From QHXW01 sp963768075 (GTDB taxonomy: Bacteria > Acidobacteriota > Terriglobia > Bryobacterales > Bryobacteraceae): a DNA stretch of 64,000 bases. The DNA is taken from contig CAVYHD010000002.1 in assembly GCA_963768075.1 (NCBI GenBank), forward strand, positions 310,001-374,000. Direction: 5' to 3'. The position numbers were made by a program, and so were the translations under genes. The notes under the pieces are model-generated. The model saw nothing but the letters and a program-made list of their open reading frames with translations. It searched no databases and was not told where the DNA came from. Below are positions 63,422 through 64,000 of this stretch, piece by piece (the first letter of the stretch is position 1; the number at the start of each line of letters is the position of its first letter).

Positions 63422-64000
63422 ATGCGCGCCGGCGTTCTCCTCGCCGTAGCTGGGGCGCTTTGCGCCCAGTCACCACCCGATCCTACGGAAGTGCTTGCCC
63501 ACGCGCGGGACAATGTGTTTGAGCGCAGGGACCGGTTACCGAACTACACCTGCGTACAAACGGTCGACCGTCTCTACTTGAGACCAGCCGTAGATCCAGA
63601 GCTCGTGCCTTCCTGCAGCCAGATGCGCGACCGCAAGAAGAATGCCGGGGGGCGGCGCATCTATCTGACGGACCGATTGCATCTCGACGTCAAGGTTTCC
63701 CGTGGGGTTGAGATCGGCTCCTGGGCGGGCGCGAGCCAGTTCGACTCGCGCAATATCTTTGAGCTGGTGGGCCGCGGACCATTCGGCACCGGGGCGCTCG
63801 GCCCATTCCTGTCCGATATTTTCACCGAAGGCAGTGCCAGCTTCGAATACAACGGGGAGAAGCCCTCGGGAAGCGACAAGCTGTACGAGTACCGCTTTCA
63901 AGTACCCGCCAGCACGAGCCATTACAGCGTGGAGGTGCGCCACGACTGGCACGTTCTCGCCTATGACGGCTTGGTGCGGATCGATCCCCAGACGTTCGAT
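63422..64000 (+). CDS. Secreted protein of unknown function, C-terminus cut by window edge
   Basis: An ATG at 63422 opens a frame to the end of the window (193 codons). The start MRAGVLLAVAGALCAQSPPD is a signal peptide with cleavage after C-A-Q. LPNYTCVQTVDRLYLRP follows, an opening I associate with uncharacterised secreted proteins of Acidobacteriota. No catalytic motif is visible. Diverges from the dehydratase gene across 76 bases. Confidence 0.7.
   Translation, partial: MRAGVLLAVAGALCAQSPPDPTEVLAHARDNVFERRDRLPNYTCVQTVDRLYLRPAVDPELVPSCSQMRDRKKNAGGRRIYLTDRLHLDVKVSRGVEIGSWAGASQFDSRNIFELVGRGPFGTGALGPFLSDIFTEGSASFEYNGEKPSGSDKLYEYRFQVPASTSHYSVEVRHDWHVLAYDGLVRIDPQTFD

Overview
The window looks like a chromosomal segment of an Acidobacteriota bacterium, most likely from the Bryobacterales/Solibacter group. 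This placement is an inference. It rests on an exosortase/PEP-CTERM exopolysaccharide locus, a hopanoid (hpn) cluster, a complete-looking ISC iron-sulfur operon and a C-terminal partial gene of the secreted type common in Solibacter-like genomes. No database search was possible.

Layout. (1) Positions 1-12441: left edge of a polysaccharide locus with a FemAB/GNAT-like protein (cut by the window edge), an alpha/alpha-toroid protein, a Wzx flippase, two GT4 glycosyltransferases, a large secreted protein, a polysaccharide deacetylase-like protein, and a PHP/ATP-grasp pair. (2) 12511-27100, all on the minus strand: a dockerin-tailed paralogue of the large secreted protein, asparagine synthase, O-antigen ligase-like protein, SGNH hydrolase, a DUF5989-SxtJ-carbamoyltransferase module, a small HTH protein, a NusG/UpxY-type antiterminator, a tyrosine autokinase, an ExeA-like ATPase and a GumC/Wzz protein. 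(3) 27167-43768: the sorting and assembly core, with a PEP-CTERM substrate, two PrsT-like TPR lipoproteins, the XrtA-type sugar transferase, a beta-barrel protein, a degenerate sigma-54-type regulator, exosortase plus EpsI, a Wza-like export protein, a GT2, a methyltransferase and the XrtA-type polysaccharide deacetylase. (4) 43906-49174: Rrf2/IscR-like regulator, iscS, iscU, iscA, hscB, hscA, iscX. (5) 49190-51277: small genes, rpmI, rplT and zapA. (6) 51306-60897 (minus): hpnD, hpnC, two zinc dehydrogenases, hpnG, hpnA, hpnH, shc, ispH in a tightly overlapped operon. (7) 61006-64000: ogt, a PhyH-family dioxygenase, a KDG-dehydratase-type aldolase and a partial secreted protein.

How it works together. 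IspH supplies isoprenoid precursors, HpnD/HpnC and Shc make the hopanoid skeleton, and HpnH/HpnA/HpnG extend or process it. The polysaccharide locus has initiation (sugar transferase), elongation (GTs), flipping (Wzx), length control (GumC/kinase), export (Wza-like) and decoration (carbamoyl, acetyl, deacetyl). Exosortase/EpsI handles the PEP-CTERM protein. Three exact TGG-N8-TTGC sequences lie directly upstream of gumC, the PEP-CTERM gene and the exosortase gene, suggesting sigma-54 control.

Quality warning. At least six single-base frameshifts break otherwise well-conserved genes (iscS, iscA, hscA twice, the PEP-CTERM gene, the beta-barrel gene). Positions 39697-41267 look like a foreign or low-quality read inserted at a contig join, with poly-G and purine-rich ends and flanking 38-bp identical repeats. 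I read most of these as sequence errors, not biology.
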